Below are positions 1 through 8,622 of a stretch of 41,556 bases of DNA, piece after piece. The DNA lies in the NCBI GenBank assembly GCA_016650365.1, contig JAENVV010000099.1, positions 1 through 41,556 on the forward strand. The letters are read 5' to 3'. How positions within the stretch are numbered: position 1 is the first letter of the stretch; each line of letters starts with the position of its first letter. Under the pieces are notes generated by a model that saw only the letters and a list, made by a program, of their open reading frames with translations, was not told where the DNA came from and did not search any database. The translations under genes were made by a program, and so were the position numbers. This DNA is from Acidimicrobiia bacterium (GTDB lineage Bacteria > Actinomycetota > Acidimicrobiia > Spongiisociales > JAENVV01).

Positions 1-195
1 AAGAACACCTTGGCCTTCGCGACCCTGGATCTGCGCGGCGATCATTTTGAAGGCCTCGGTTCGGCCAGCCGCAATCCAATCGACCCGCCGATGCCGGTCG
101 TTGGCGAAGAACTGGCAATCGCCCGGGCTCTGGCAGAACTTCAACAGAAGGTTACTGAAGCCGCAACAACCAAGATCGAACAGTTCCTGAAGTAG
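1..195 (+). CDS. DUF1876-type small protein, C-terminal part
   Basis: The reading frame is open from the first base to a TAG at 193-195, so the 5' end lies outside the window. The visible 64 residues include DLRGDHFEGLGSASRNP and a VGEELAIARALAEL segment. This is the pattern I know from the C-terminal half of the actinobacterial DUF1876 family (about 90 residues, dsRNA-binding-like fold, function unknown), in which a GxGxAxRxPxD stretch is followed by a conserved GDELAVARAL helix. The protein is probably close to complete here, missing about 25 residues. It converges on the IlvG-type gene, with 28 bases between the stops. The family call is from memory of the pattern; no function can be given. 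Confidence 0.65.
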   Translation, partial: KNTLAFATLDLRGDHFEGLGSASRNPIDPPMPVVGEELAIARALAELQQKVTEAATTKIEQFLK

Positions 196-198
196 GGC

Positions 199-214
199 TT
201 GCCCGGGCGGGCAA
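199..214. terminator. Short GC hairpin between convergent genes
   Basis: TTGCCCG and CGGGCAA form a 7-bp inverted repeat around two bases in the 28-base gap between two convergent stop codons. It has no T tract. It could act as a bidirectional terminator; this is weak evidence. Confidence 0.35.
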
Positions 215-223
215 CCGGACTCG

Positions 224-1849
224 TTACTGGCTGTAATTACTCGACACACGCACCGTCTCTGCGAGATGGACGTTGACGAGGGCCGGTAGACCCGAAGCTT
301 CGGCGCGCTCGAGAGCCGGTCGGATTTCGCTGGGATCGGTAACGAACTCCCCATAACCGCCGAGGCCCTCAACCATCTTGTCGTAACGACGAACCCCCAG
401 GTCCGTGCCCACGAGTCGGTCGGGGTAGAACGCCCGGTGGAATGTCTTGATGTTGGACCAGACGCCATCGTTTCCGAACACCCCGACGACGGGAAGGCCA
501 TGGCGCACCATCGTGTCATATTCCATACCGTTGAAGCCGAATCCGCCATCACCAAAGACGATTCCGACCCTGCGATCGGGAAAGGCGACCTTGGCGGCAA
601 TTGCATACGGGGCACCGGTGCCGAGAGTCCCGAACGGCCCCGGGTCCAGGACATGGCCCGGATGAGAGACCTGGAGCCACCGAGCCGTCGTGGACACGAT
701 GTCTCCCCCGTCAACCGAGACGATCGCCTCTGACCCGAAAAAGCTCGCCACATCACGACCGAAGCGCTGCGGCATCACCGGCGATGCGTCATCGTCGGCC
801 TGCAGATCGAAGTCGGCTTGTTTACCGAGTTCGATGGAGCGCATCTCCTCGGCCCAGGCCGCCTCGCCGGACAGCCGGTCGGTCAATTCGGCAAGCTGAT
901 GGATGACCGCGGCCGGGTCGGCCTCGAGTCCGATGTGCGCCGGGCGGTTCCAGCCGATCTTGCCGGCGTCCGCGTCGACCTGGATCACAGTCGCCTCGGG
1001 ATGTACTTTGCGGCCATATCCGGTTCGGAAGTCCCAATCAACTCCCAGACCGAGCACGAGGTCGGCGGCGGCGAAGGCCTGCGTACGGGCATGGTTGCCA
1101 AGCAGTGGGTGACCATACGGCAGGGAGCCGCGAGCCCGACTGTTCAGATATACCGGAGCCTGGAGTGCCTCGGCAACGACCCGAAGGGCCTCGGCACCCG
1201 ACGGGTGGAATCCACCCCCGGCAAACAGCACCGGCCGTGAGGCTGCGGCGAGATGGTTGACAATCTCATCCAGGGTGTCAGGTCCGGCCAGGCGGGGCTG
1301 GTTGGCTCGATAGTCGGTGGGCCAGTTGACCTCGGCCTCGTCGACCATGTCGAGGCCAACGTCCATCGGAATATCAAGGAATACCGGACCGCCGCGCCCG
1401 GCGAAAGCTGCCCTGGCGGCGTGAGCTATGTGATCCGCCAGCCGGTTGGTCTCCCAGGCAGTTCCCGCCCAGGCCGTGATTGAATGGAACATCCGAGGAT
1501 GATCCATCTCCTGAAGCCCGCCCATAAGTTCTTGACGTTTCAGATGCCGGCCGCCGAGCAGGAGCATCGGGGTGTTCGAGTAGAAGGCGTTCGCCACCCC
1601 GGTGACCGCGTCGGTTACCCCCGGACCGGCAGTGACCAGGGCCACGCCGAGTTGGCCGGTCAAACGACTGTAGGCCTCCGCACAGTGGGCGGCCGCCTGT
1701 TCGTGGCGGACGTCGATGACCCGGATGCCCTCCTGCATACAGCCGTCAAGGATGGAAATAATGTGCCCGCCCGTCAGGGCGAAGACGGTATCAACTCCTT
1801 CTGCACGGAGCGCCCGGGCAATAACCTGACCGCCGTGGATCTTGACCAC
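224..1849 (-). CDS. IlvG-type thiamine diphosphate-dependent enzyme (acetolactate synthase / 2-hydroxyacyl-CoA lyase family)
   Basis: This 541-residue protein has the three-domain ThDP fold. The N-terminal pyrimidine-binding domain carries RHEQAAAHCAEAY (the conserved Glu) and TAGPGVTDAVTGVANA. The C-terminal domain carries the diphosphate motif GDGGFGFNGMEYDTMVRHG followed by GNDGVW (GDG...N). It closely follows the actinobacterial IlvG pattern (mycobacterial Rv1820 type), which is usually annotated as an acetolactate synthase large subunit although relatives act as oxalyl-CoA decarboxylases or 2-hydroxyacyl-CoA lyases. No small regulatory subunit (ilvN) is nearby, so a role in branched-chain amino acid synthesis is doubtful. 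The start is a GTG five bases after the mrp stop, without a clear Shine-Dalgarno, so the two genes are probably cotranscribed and coupled. Confidence 0.85.
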   Translation of the reverse strand: MVKIHGGQVIARALRAEGVDTVFALTGGHIISILDGCMQEGIRVIDVRHEQAAAHCAEAYSRLTGQLGVALVTAGPGVTDAVTGVANAFYSNTPMLLLGGRHLKRQELMGGLQEMDHPRMFHSITAWAGTAWETNRLADHIAHAARAAFAGRGGPVFLDIPMDVGLDMVDEAEVNWPTDYRANQPRLAGPDTLDEIVNHLAAASRPVLFAGGGFHPSGAEALRVVAEALQAPVYLNSRARGSLPYGHPLLGNHARTQAFAAADLVLGLGVDWDFRTGYGRKVHPEATVIQVDADAGKIGWNRPAHIGLEADPAAVIHQLAELTDRLSGEAAWAEEMRSIELGKQADFDLQADDDASPVMPQRFGRDVASFFGSEAIVSVDGGDIVSTTARWLQVSHPGHVLDPGPFGTLGTGAPYAIAAKVAFPDRRVGIVFGDGGFGFNGMEYDTMVRHGLPVVGVFGNDGVWSNIKTFHRAFYPDRLVGTDLGVRRYDKMVEGLGGYGEFVTDPSEIRPALERAEASGLPALVNVHLAETVRVSSNYSQ

Positions 1850-1854
1850 CCTGG

Positions 1855-2946
1855 CTACCGGATGACCAGTTCGGGATGCGTCCGGACCCGGGGCTTGATC
1901 TTGAGGAGAGCCTCGGCGGCCGCCATAAAACCGCGAGCTGCCTCACTGTCAGGGGCAGCCACCGACACCGGTTGGGCATTGTCGGCTCCTTCTCGCATGG
2001 CCGAGAGGAGCGGAATCTGACCGATAAGCGGGACCCCAAGATCCTCGGCGAGTGCTGCTCCACCGCCAGATCCAAAGATCTCATATCGTTTACCGTCGTC
2101 ACCTTCAAAATAGGACATATTCTCGATGACGGCAACGACCTCTTGGTTCACCTCGGCGGCCATCAAGGCCGACCGGCGCGCCACTCGCTGGGCGGTTGGC
2201 TGGGGGGTCGTCACAAGCAGTAATTGTGCTCTCGGCAAGAACTGCGAGAGGGATATGGCTATGTCCCCGGTCCCTGGCGGCATGTCGACGAGCAGGAAGT
2301 CAGGATCGTCCCACAGGACGTCGGTCAGGAACTGTTCAATCGCCTTATGGAGCATCGGACCACGCCAGATAACGGCCCGATCATCACCGACGAAGTAGTC
2401 CATCGACATGGCTTTCACACCGTACGCCGACGGCGGAATGATCGACTCGTGGATGACCACAGGCGCCGGTCCGGCGCCAAGCATGCGAGGAATCGAGAAT
2501 CCCCAGACGTCGGCGTCTATGACCCCAACGGTATGTCCGAGCTTGGCCAGGGCTACTGCCAGGTTGGTGGTCACGGATGATTTTCCAACCCCTCCCTTGC
2601 CCGAAGCGATTCCGATTACACGGGTGGGACTGGCCGGGCCACCCACCACGGCTTTCCCGGCCGGGAGAACCCTGGCCATCATCGCTTCCCGATCCTCGTC
2701 GCGCATGTCGTTGGTGACGATCTCGACCTTCTTGACGTCATCGATACCGGCCGCAGTGTCCAAAACCGTGGCTTTCAGGTCCCCGTAGTCGACCAATCCC
2801 GGGATCGGAATGGCCAACTCAATCGTCACGAGTCCACGACGACCGACCTCCACCCTGGTCAATACGCCAATGTCGCCGATCGGTCGATGCACGACCGGAT
2901 CGTCGATAGCGCCGATAATGGACTTGATTTCGGAGGCGTCAGACAT
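1855..2946 (-). CDS. mrp: Mrp/ApbC-family iron-sulfur cluster carrier ATPase
   Basis: The 363-residue protein has an N-terminal MIP18/DUF59 domain (about residues 1-85) and a P-loop ATPase with the deviant Walker A GKGGVGKSS. It also has DADVWGFSIPRMLG, the DMPPGTGDIAISLSQ block and VIENMSYFEGDDG, all typical of Mrp/NBP35/ApbC. Family members bind and transfer [4Fe-4S] clusters to apoproteins in the cytosol. The usual CxxC near the C-terminal end of the ATPase domain is not visible: the segment reads NMSYFEGDDGKRYEIFG, as in several actinobacterial Mrp proteins. The ATG has a GAGGA Shine-Dalgarno. The gene is divergent from a SufR-like regulator and leads into the ThDP enzyme gene. Confidence 0.9.
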   Translation of the reverse strand: MSDASEIKSIIGAIDDPVVHRPIGDIGVLTRVEVGRRGLVTIELAIPIPGLVDYGDLKATVLDTAAGIDDVKKVEIVTNDMRDEDREAMMARVLPAGKAVVGGPASPTRVIGIASGKGGVGKSSVTTNLAVALAKLGHTVGVIDADVWGFSIPRMLGAGPAPVVIHESIIPPSAYGVKAMSMDYFVGDDRAVIWRGPMLHKAIEQFLTDVLWDDPDFLLVDMPPGTGDIAISLSQFLPRAQLLLVTTPQPTAQRVARRSALMAAEVNQEVVAVIENMSYFEGDDGKRYEIFGSGGGAALAEDLGVPLIGQIPLLSAMREGADNAQPVSVAAPDSEAARGFMAAAEALLKIKPRVRTHPELVIR

Positions 2947-2975
2947 CGTTCCTCAGGGCAATAGGGACCGGGGAA

Positions 2976-2983
2976 ACTATAGT
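2976..2983. promoter_or_regulatory. Palindromic -10 element serving mrp and the SufR-like gene
   Basis: ACTATAGT is its own reverse complement, so a TATAGT -10 hexamer is present on both strands (2978-2983 plus, 2981-2976 minus) in the 45-base gap between two divergent genes. On the plus strand it ends eight bases before the ATG at 2992, which predicts a leaderless mRNA. On the minus strand it predicts a leader of about 22 nt carrying the GAGGA site of mrp. Divergent transcription from a single symmetric -10 is an inference from the sequence. Confidence 0.55.
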
Positions 2984-2991
2984 GATGGTCA

Positions 2992-3705
2992 ATGACCACT
3001 TATCCGCGTTCCCTCGACGAGACGATTGGCGATCTCACCGCTTCGTTGGGCGACCCCACCCGCCGGGGTATCTACATTGCCGTCCGAGAGTCGGCGGTTC
3101 CGATGACGGTCAGCCGGGTGGCGGAGCTATTCGACATCCATGCCAATGTCGCCCGCCACCACCTCGATCGTCTGGTCGAGGACGACTATCTGCGTACCAC
3201 GAAGGTCGGCCCTCCGGGTGGGGCTGGGCGACCCGCCAAGGGCTATATGGCTACCAGCAAGACGATCGACGTGCACTTCCCATCCGCCAGGCGAGATCTC
3301 CTCAACGAGTTGCTCATCAGACTCATTGGCGAGGTTGATCACCCGGATATCTCCGCGGCAGCCAGGGCGGTTGGCCGCCAATACGGGCTCGAATTGGCAT
3401 CCGAGATCGGAGACACCGGCGACTCAGGATACGGTTCGGCCGTTCGCGCCGTGGCCATGGCCATGACTGGCGTCGGTTTCGGTATCTCACCGTCTCCCGA
3501 CGGTTCCGGGCTGCTCACCAGTCACTGCCCATTCGGTGATGCCGCCAAATCGCATCCCCAGGTGATCTGTTCCCTTGACCAGGGTCTCGTTGACGGCCTC
3601 ATGGAAGCGATAGACCCGGACTGCACCACGACGGTCAAGCCGCACGCCACCGACGACGAGAACTGCGTGACGAGCGTCGAGGTCACGATCAGTCGGGTCG
3701 GGTAG
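2992..3705 (+). CDS. SufR-like winged-helix regulator with four C-terminal cysteines
   Basis: This 237-residue protein has an N-terminal winged helix-turn-helix (about residues 15-85: SLGDPTRRGIY, SRVAELFDIHANVARHHLDRL, then the GRPAKGY wing). The C-terminal half holds Cys179, Cys193, Cys211 and Cys225. The C-x13-C-x17-C spacing resembles the cluster-binding cysteines of SufR, the [4Fe-4S]-sensing repressor of suf genes in cyanobacteria and actinobacteria. It is divergent from mrp, an Fe-S carrier gene, and upstream of acnA, a [4Fe-4S] enzyme. I infer an Fe-S or redox sensor controlling one or both neighbours. The ATG lies eight bases after a TATAGT and has no Shine-Dalgarno, so it is probably leaderless. 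An ArsR-type metal sensor is the alternative. Confidence 0.75.
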   Translation: MTTYPRSLDETIGDLTASLGDPTRRGIYIAVRESAVPMTVSRVAELFDIHANVARHHLDRLVEDDYLRTTKVGPPGGAGRPAKGYMATSKTIDVHFPSARRDLLNELLIRLIGEVDHPDISAAARAVGRQYGLELASEIGDTGDSGYGSAVRAVAMAMTGVGFGISPSPDGSGLLTSHCPFGDAAKSHPQVICSLDQGLVDGLMEAIDPDCTTTVKPHATDDENCVTSVEVTISRVG

Positions 3706-3770
3706 GGACCACCATTCGCGTTTCTTTGCCCGTCAACGCAAGAAAGCCACTTTTTTTCGAATACAAGCGA

Positions 3771-3800
3771 TTCCGGGTGCCAAGGGCCGGTGTCTACAAT
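3771..3800 (+). promoter_or_regulatory. Candidate acnA promoter
   Basis: TTCCGG (3771-3776) and TACAAT (3795-3800) are 18 bases apart in the 119-base gap before aconitase. They predict a short leader containing a GAGG site at 3820-3823. The -35 match is weak. Confidence 0.35.
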
Positions 3801-3824
3801 CGCTCCCAGAACAAGAAATGAGGC

Positions 3825-6572
3825 ATGACCCACATGAAACCCGACCCGTTCCTAGCTAAGGCGACCATTTCTACGCCCCTCGGCGAACGTACCATCTATC
3901 GACTCGACGCCCTCAAAGACATCGGTGACATCGAAACGATCCCGTACTCGATCAAGGTCTTGCTCGAATCGGTGCTCCGTAACTACGACGGCCACATCGT
4001 CCAGGACGAGGACGTGCGCGCTCTGGCCTCATACAACGCCACGAAGGTCGGGGAGACCGAGATTCCCTTCACCCCAGGACGGGTAGTGCTCCAGGATTTC
4101 ACCGGCGTCCCGGCCGTCGTCGATTTGGCCGCCATGCGCTCGGCAATGGTTCGCATGACCGGGGACGAAGCCGCCGCCCAGAAAGTCAATCCCCTGGTCC
4201 AGTGCGACCTGGTTATCGACCACTCGGTGCAAGTTGATGCCTTCAACTCGGGCATGGCCCTCCAAATCAACGCCCGGCACGAGTTTGAGCGGAACCAGGA
4301 GCGCTACGAGTTTCTGAAATGGGGTCAGTCGGCCTTCTCGAATTTCCGGGTCGTACCGCCGGCGACCGGCATCGTCCACCAGGTGAACCTGGAGTACCTC
4401 GCCAACGTCGTCTGGGACAATGGAACCGAGCTTTATCCCGACTCCCTGGTGGGAACCGATTCGCACACGACCATGATCAACGGGATCGGCGTGGTCGGAT
4501 GGGGCGTGGGCGGCATCGAGGCCGAAGCGGTCATGGTCGGCCAGCCTATCTACATGCTCATACCGGAGGTAGTCGGTTTTAAGCTGACCGGTCGTTTGGC
4601 CGAAGGGGCCACCGCCACCGACATGGTCTTGGCGGTGACCCAGATGCTCAGGGAACACGGAGTGGTCGGCAAGTTCGTCGAGTTCCACGGGCCCGGCCTG
4701 GCCGACATGCCGCTCGCCAATCGGGCGACAATTGCCAATATGGCCCCCGAATACGGCGCAACGGTCGGCTTCTTTCCCGTCGACGAACAAACCCTCACCT
4801 ACCTACGACTCACCGGGAGGGACGAAGCCCTCGTTGAGACGGTCGAGATGTATTACAAGGAGCAGGGCCTGTGGCGCGATGAGTCCCGCACCATCGTGTA
4901 TTCCTCGGGACTGGAACTCGATCTATCCACGGTCGAACCGGCGCTCGCTGGACCAAAACGCCCCCAGGACCGCATCCTCTTGTCCGGTATGAAGTCACAA
5001 TGGGAACAGGATCTCGTCAACACGTTCCATAAGGCCGGACCGAGCGCTATTGGCACCGTTGAAACGATGGCCGATGAAGGCGGGCCAGCCGCCCAACTCG
5101 ATGCAGGTCCGGTGGGATCGCCGGTCAGTTACGACGGTGAGAACTTCGAGTTGAACCACGGTGACGTGGTTATCGCCGCCATTACGTCATGCACGAACAC
5201 GTCCAACCCGGCTGTCATGGTCGGCGCCGGACTGGTCGCTCGAAAGGCCCGGGCCGCTGGATTGACCCGCAAACCATGGGTCAAAACCTCGCTGGCCCCC
5301 GGCTCGAAAGTTGTCACCGAGTATCTCGACACCGCCAACCTCTCTGAAGACCTCGAGGCCATCGGCTTCTATACCGTCGGCTACGGGTGCACGACCTGCA
5401 TCGGAAACTCAGGGCCACTTCCCGAGCCGATCGCGGCGGCGGTCGACGAAGACGATCTAGTCGTCACATCGGTGCTGTCGGGAAACCGCAACTTCGAGGG
5501 GCGAATCTCTCCGCACGTCAAAGCAAATTATCTTGCCTCCCCTCCCCTGGTGGTCGCGTACGCGCTGGCGGGAACGGTCGATATCGACCTCACCACCGAA
5601 CCACTCGGAACCGATCAGAACGGACAACCGGTCTACCTGCGGGACCTCTGGCCGACCCAGAGCGAAATCGACGAGATCGTTAGAACTGCGGTCACCCGCG
5701 AGCAATTCATCGAACAGTACGGCAACGTTTTTTACGGTCCGGACGAGTGGCGGGAAATCGAGACAGTCGGAACCGCCATTTACGCATGGAACGATGCGTC
5801 GACCTACATTCAGGAGCCGCCGTTTTTCGAGGGATTGACGACCGAGCCGGGCACCATCGAACCGATTTCCGGGGCTCGAGTGCTCGTCAAGGTCGGCGAC
5901 TCGGTCACCACCGACCACATTTCTCCGGCTGGTTCCATCGCCGCCGATGGTCCGGCCGGTCAGTACCTCACCGAACACGGTGTGGAGCGGCGCCTCTTCA
6001 ACAGCTACGGGTCACGTCGGGGCAACGATCGGGTCATGACGAGAGGCACCTTCGCCAACATCCGGGTCCGAAACCAAATCGCCCCGGGCACCGAGGGCGG
6101 ATGGACCACCGACTTCACCGATGGAACCGTAAAGAGCATTTACGACGCCAGCCTGTCATACAAGGCTGCCGCGGTGCCGCTCGTGGTTCTGGCCGGCAAG
6201 GACTATGGCATGGGGTCCTCGCGGGACTGGGCCGCCAAGGGCACGTTCCTGCTGGGCGTCAAGGCGGTCATCGCCGAATCGTATGAGCGGATCCATCGTT
6301 CCAACCTGGTCGGGATGGGCGTGCTCCCACTCACGTTCCGCCCTGGACAGAAGGCCGAGACGCTCGGCCTGGACGGTACCGAGACCTTCTCGATTGTGAT
6401 CGATGACAGTCTCGAACCGCGCCAGGATGTCGAGGTAACCGCCGCCAGGACAGACGGTTCTGTAATCAGCTTCACCACGATCTGTCGGATCGACACACCG
6501 GTTGAGGTCGACTACTACCGCAACGGCGGCATCCTGCACACTGTGCTCAAAGCGATGGCGGCTGCTCACTAG
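3825..6572 (+). CDS. acnA: Aconitate hydratase A
   Basis: The 915-residue protein is a full-length AcnA/IRP-type aconitase, interconverting citrate and isocitrate in the TCA cycle. Cluster ligands are visible as Cys456 in [10 protein letters not shown] and Cys522/Cys525 in GCTTCIG. The swivel domain carries [13 protein letters not shown] and the active-site segment [16 protein letters not shown]. The ATG at 3825 has its GAGG only one base upstream. The in-frame ATG at 3834 (MKPDPF) has the same GAGG ten bases upstream and may be the true start. The gene follows the SufR-like regulator on the same strand, but its own promoter-like sequence in the gap suggests separate transcription. Confidence 0.97.
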   Translation: MTHMKPDPFLAKATISTPLGERTIYRLDALKDIGDIETIPYSIKVLLESVLRNYDGHIVQDEDVRALASYNATKVGETEIPFTPGRVVLQDFTGVPAVVDLAAMRSAMVRMTGDEAAAQKVNPLVQCDLVIDHSVQVDAFNSGMALQINARHEFERNQERYEFLKWGQSAFSNFRVVPPATGIVHQVNLEYLANVVWDNGTELYPDSLVGTDSHTTMINGIGVVGWGVGGIEAEAVMVGQPIYMLIPEVVGFKLTGRLAEGATATDMVLAVTQMLREHGVVGKFVEFHGPGLADMPLANRATIANMAPEYGATVGFFPVDEQTLTYLRLTGRDEALVETVEMYYKEQGLWRDESRTIVYSSGLELDLSTVEPALAGPKRPQDRILLSGMKSQWEQDLVNTFHKAGPSAIGTVETMADEGGPAAQLDAGPVGSPVSYDGENFELNHGDVVIAAITSCTNTSNPAVMVGAGLVARKARAAGLTRKPWVKTSLAPGSKVVTEYLDTANLSEDLEAIGFYTVGYGCTTCIGNSGPLPEPIAAAVDEDDLVVTSVLSGNRNFEGRISPHVKANYLASPPLVVAYALAGTVDIDLTTEPLGTDQNGQPVYLRDLWPTQSEIDEIVRTAVTREQFIEQYGNVFYGPDEWREIETVGTAIYAWNDASTYIQEPPFFEGLTTEPGTIEPISGARVLVKVGDSVTTDHISPAGSIAADGPAGQYLTEHGVERRLFNSYGSRRGNDRVMTRGTFANIRVRNQIAPGTEGGWTTDFTDGTVKSIYDASLSYKAAAVPLVVLAGKDYGMGSSRDWAAKGTFLLGVKAVIAESYERIHRSNLVGMGVLPLTFRPGQKAETLGLDGTETFSIVIDDSLEPRQDVEVTAARTDGSVISFTTICRIDTPVEVDYYRNGGILHTVLKAMAAAH

Positions 6573-6612
6573 TCGCGATTGGGGAACGTGGTCGGCGGCT
6601 ACCGTACCGGTC

Positions 6613-7170
6613 ATGGAACAACCGCTCGTATGGATCGATCTTGAGATGACGGGCCTTGACGTCGAACGCGACGCCATCCTCGAGATCGCCGTAATCATCA
6701 CGGACGGGAATCTTGAAAACGGCATCGAAGGGCCTGATCTGGTGATCTCTGCCTCAAAGTCCCAGCTCGATGGCATGGTTCCGATTGTCAAACACATGCA
6801 CGCCAAATCTGGCCTATCGGAGCGGGTCCTGGCGGCGACCCTCACCGTTGAGGATGCCGAGCGGCAAGTTCTGGCCTTCGTCAAGCAGCACATCCCCGAA
6901 CCGGGGGTGGCCCCTCTGGCGGGAAACAGCATCCATACGGATCGGTCATTCCTCGTCAAACACATGCCGAAGCTGGTCGATCATCTCCACTACCGCATCG
7001 TCGACGTATCCACCCTCAAAGAATTGGCTCGCCGTTGGATGCCCGACCGCCTCACCGATGCTCCGGTGAAGGGTGGAGGACATCGAGCGTTGGTTGACAT
7101 CCAGGAGTCGATTGAAGAACTCCGCTACTACCGGACGGCCCTGTTTCAGGAACCTCAGCTGCCCCAATAA
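6613..7170 (+). CDS. orn: Oligoribonuclease
   Basis: The 185-residue 3'-5' exoribonuclease degrades 2-5 nt RNA oligomers (and pGpG in c-di-GMP turnover) to mononucleotides. DEDDh motifs are clear: WIDLEMTGLD, the GNSIHTDRSFLVKHMP block, YRIVDVSTLKELARRW and GGGHRALVDIQESIEELRYYR. I start at the ATG at 6613, where similarity begins. The frame is open further upstream but overlaps the acnA end and codes for nothing recognisable. TACCGT (6600-6605) lies seven bases before this ATG and there is no Shine-Dalgarno, so the gene is probably leaderless. Its last 16 bases overlap the 3' end of the convergent oxidoreductase gene. A pGpG hydrolase fits with the HD-GYP genes further along, though they are not linked. 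Confidence 0.95.
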   Translation: MEQPLVWIDLEMTGLDVERDAILEIAVIITDGNLENGIEGPDLVISASKSQLDGMVPIVKHMHAKSGLSERVLAATLTVEDAERQVLAFVKQHIPEPGVAPLAGNSIHTDRSFLVKHMPKLVDHLHYRIVDVSTLKELARRWMPDRLTDAPVKGGGHRALVDIQESIEELRYYRTALFQEPQLPQ

Positions 7171-7766
7171 CGTTGCTCTTTGAACGGATCACCGTACATG
7201 TGATATCCGTTGCGCTCCCAGAAACCAGGCTGATCGGCGGCCAAAAAGGTCAAGGACCTGACCCACTTCACCGACTTCCAGAAGTAGAGATGGGGAACGA
7301 CCAGACGCAACGGCCACCCGTGCTCCAACTCCAGCTCGGTACCGCCAAACTCCCAGGCCAGCAGGTTGTCCGGTAGAACCAAATCGGCGATCGGCAGGTT
7401 GGCCGTGAACCCATGTTCAGCACCGATCAGGACATGCGTGGCTTGCGGGGCCACCTCCACGTTCGCAAGAAAGTCGGCCACCCGAACCCCGTGCCAGTTC
7501 GTGTCGAGCTTGGACCATTTTGTTACACAATGAATGTCCGTCGTGACGTCGACTGTCGGCATCGCCTTGATCTGCGCCAGTGAAAAAGACGTCGTCTCAG
7601 CGACCAGGCCATCGACCCTGAAATCCCAGTGTTCGAGATCAATTGTCGGCACGATCCCGGCATGGAGGACCGGGAATCGATCAGTCACATACTGCCCGGG
7701 CGGGACCCGGGCGGGATCTATCCCCTCTTTGGCAATGTCGACCTTCCCCGGTTTGAACAAGCTCAT
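7155..7766 (-). CDS. Sulfite oxidase-like molybdopterin oxidoreductase (MsrP/YuiH-like)
   Basis: This 203-residue protein is a compact version of the sulfite oxidase molybdopterin domain. It has WDFRVDGLV near the N-terminus, the molybdenum-ligand Cys80 in DIHCVTKWS, GWPLRLVVPHLYFWKSVKW and a C-terminal GYHMYGDPFKEQRYW. Unlike MsrP of proteobacteria it has no Tat signal peptide, so it is probably cytoplasmic. No membrane haem partner is nearby and the substrate is unknown. The minus-strand TAGACT (7778-7773) sits six bases before the ATG with no Shine-Dalgarno, suggesting a leaderless mRNA. It overlaps orn tail to tail by 16 bases. Confidence 0.85.
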   Translation of the reverse strand: MSLFKPGKVDIAKEGIDPARVPPGQYVTDRFPVLHAGIVPTIDLEHWDFRVDGLVAETTSFSLAQIKAMPTVDVTTDIHCVTKWSKLDTNWHGVRVADFLANVEVAPQATHVLIGAEHGFTANLPIADLVLPDNLLAWEFGGTELELEHGWPLRLVVPHLYFWKSVKWVRSLTFLAADQPGFWERNGYHMYGDPFKEQRYWGS

Positions 7767-7806
7767 CGAAAAAGTCTAACGACGAACCACCGGTAGCATT
7801 GACTAG

Positions 7807-8364
7807 ATGGAACCAGGTGCCGAGAAACGAACTACGAACCGGATTGGTTTGGTCGTGTTGATGGCCGTCGCCCTGGTGGGAGCCGTCGCGGCAATCATGG
7901 TGTTCACGAATCGCGGGGAACCGGTCGCCAACGTCCCACCTAGCGGATCGTCACTTGCCCCGGACTTCACCGTGACACTCTTCGACGGCTCAACGTTCCA
8001 CCTTGCCGAGCACCTGGCAACCGACGGCCGACCGGTGATTTTGAACCTTTGGGCCTCATGGTGCGCTCCTTGCCGGGCGGAGATGCCAGACTTCGATCAA
8101 TTTCAGGTCGAACAGCCCGGCATCATGGTGATCGGCGTGGCGGTCAGCGATCGGGAAGAGCCGGCGCGCTCTTTGGCCGACGAGCTCGGCGTGTCGTACG
8201 CGCTCGGGTTCGATGCGCCTGAGACGGTGGCGGCTAGCTACCCGCCGCTGGGGATGCCGTCGACCTGGTTCATCGGTCAAGACGGAACCGTCAAGAAGCA
8301 AGTAACCGGACAGATTTCTTTGGAAAAGCTTCGTGAGCTCTCAGCCGGATCGTTTGGATTCTAA
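7807..8364 (+). CDS. TlpA-family membrane-anchored thiol-disulfide oxidoreductase
   Basis: The 185-residue protein has an N-terminal membrane anchor (about residues 13-33), a short linker and a thioredoxin-like domain. The redox motif WASWCAPC places Cys86 and Cys89, and a cis-proline loop is seen in LGMPSTWFIG. This is the TlpA/ResA architecture with the domain outside the membrane, reducing disulfides in apocytochromes or other envelope proteins; its partner cannot be told. TAGCAT (7794-7799) lies seven bases before the ATG and there is no Shine-Dalgarno, so it is probably leaderless. It is divergent from the molybdopterin oxidoreductase, with 40 bases between the starts. Confidence 0.9.
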   Translation: MEPGAEKRTTNRIGLVVLMAVALVGAVAAIMVFTNRGEPVANVPPSGSSLAPDFTVTLFDGSTFHLAEHLATDGRPVILNLWASWCAPCRAEMPDFDQFQVEQPGIMVIGVAVSDREEPARSLADELGVSYALGFDAPETVAASYPPLGMPSTWFIGQDGTVKKQVTGQISLEKLRELSAGSFGF

Positions 8365-8402
8365 GGAACCGTTCGCACCATCCCCGACGTTAAAGAGTCA
8401 AT

Positions 8403-8466
8403 GACGTAGGGCCGGAGTCAACTCACCGGTTCGTCCGCCCTAGACCCGAAGACCCGGCCCTACGTC
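8403..8466. repeat. 13-bp perfect inverted repeat
   Basis: GACGTAGGGCCGG at 8403-8415 is the exact inverse of 8454-8466, with 38 bases between. The right arm encodes part of the C-terminus of the small membrane protein and the left arm lies beyond its stop. It sits between two convergent genes and probably acts as a bidirectional terminator, despite the long loop and the lack of a T tract. Confidence 0.45.
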
Positions 8467-8622
8467 TACCCAAGCTCCGATCACGCCACCGTCGTCGAGG
8501 AACGTGCCGGCCCACTCAAAAAGCGGTATGAGCAGTATGAACATCGCTGCGGCGAGGACGAGCAGAATCAAGACCCGGATCGGAGCCGGACCGGGTAGAC
8601 GGTTATAGAGCTTCCTCATCAC
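8440..8622 (-). CDS. Small single-span membrane protein coupled to sortase
   Basis: The product is 60 residues from the GTG at 8622, or 59 from the following ATG. The N-terminus is basic (MRKLYNRLPGPAP), followed by one strongly hydrophobic span (IRVLILLVLAAAMFILLIPL) and a short acidic tail. GTG overlaps the sortase TGA by four bases (GTGA), indicating translational coupling. I do not recognise the family. No sorting signal (LAXTG/LPXTG) is present, so it is unlikely to be a substrate. An accessory or regulatory subunit of the sortase is a reasonable guess from linkage only. Confidence 0.6.
   Translation of the reverse strand: MMRKLYNRLPGPAPIRVLILLVLAAAMFILLIPLFEWAGTFLDDGGVIGAWVDVGPGLRV

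Noticed and set aside
4029-4790. 253-codon frame antisense to aconitase
   Set aside because: Lies wholly inside acnA, has no recognisable domain and arises from high-GC codon bias.
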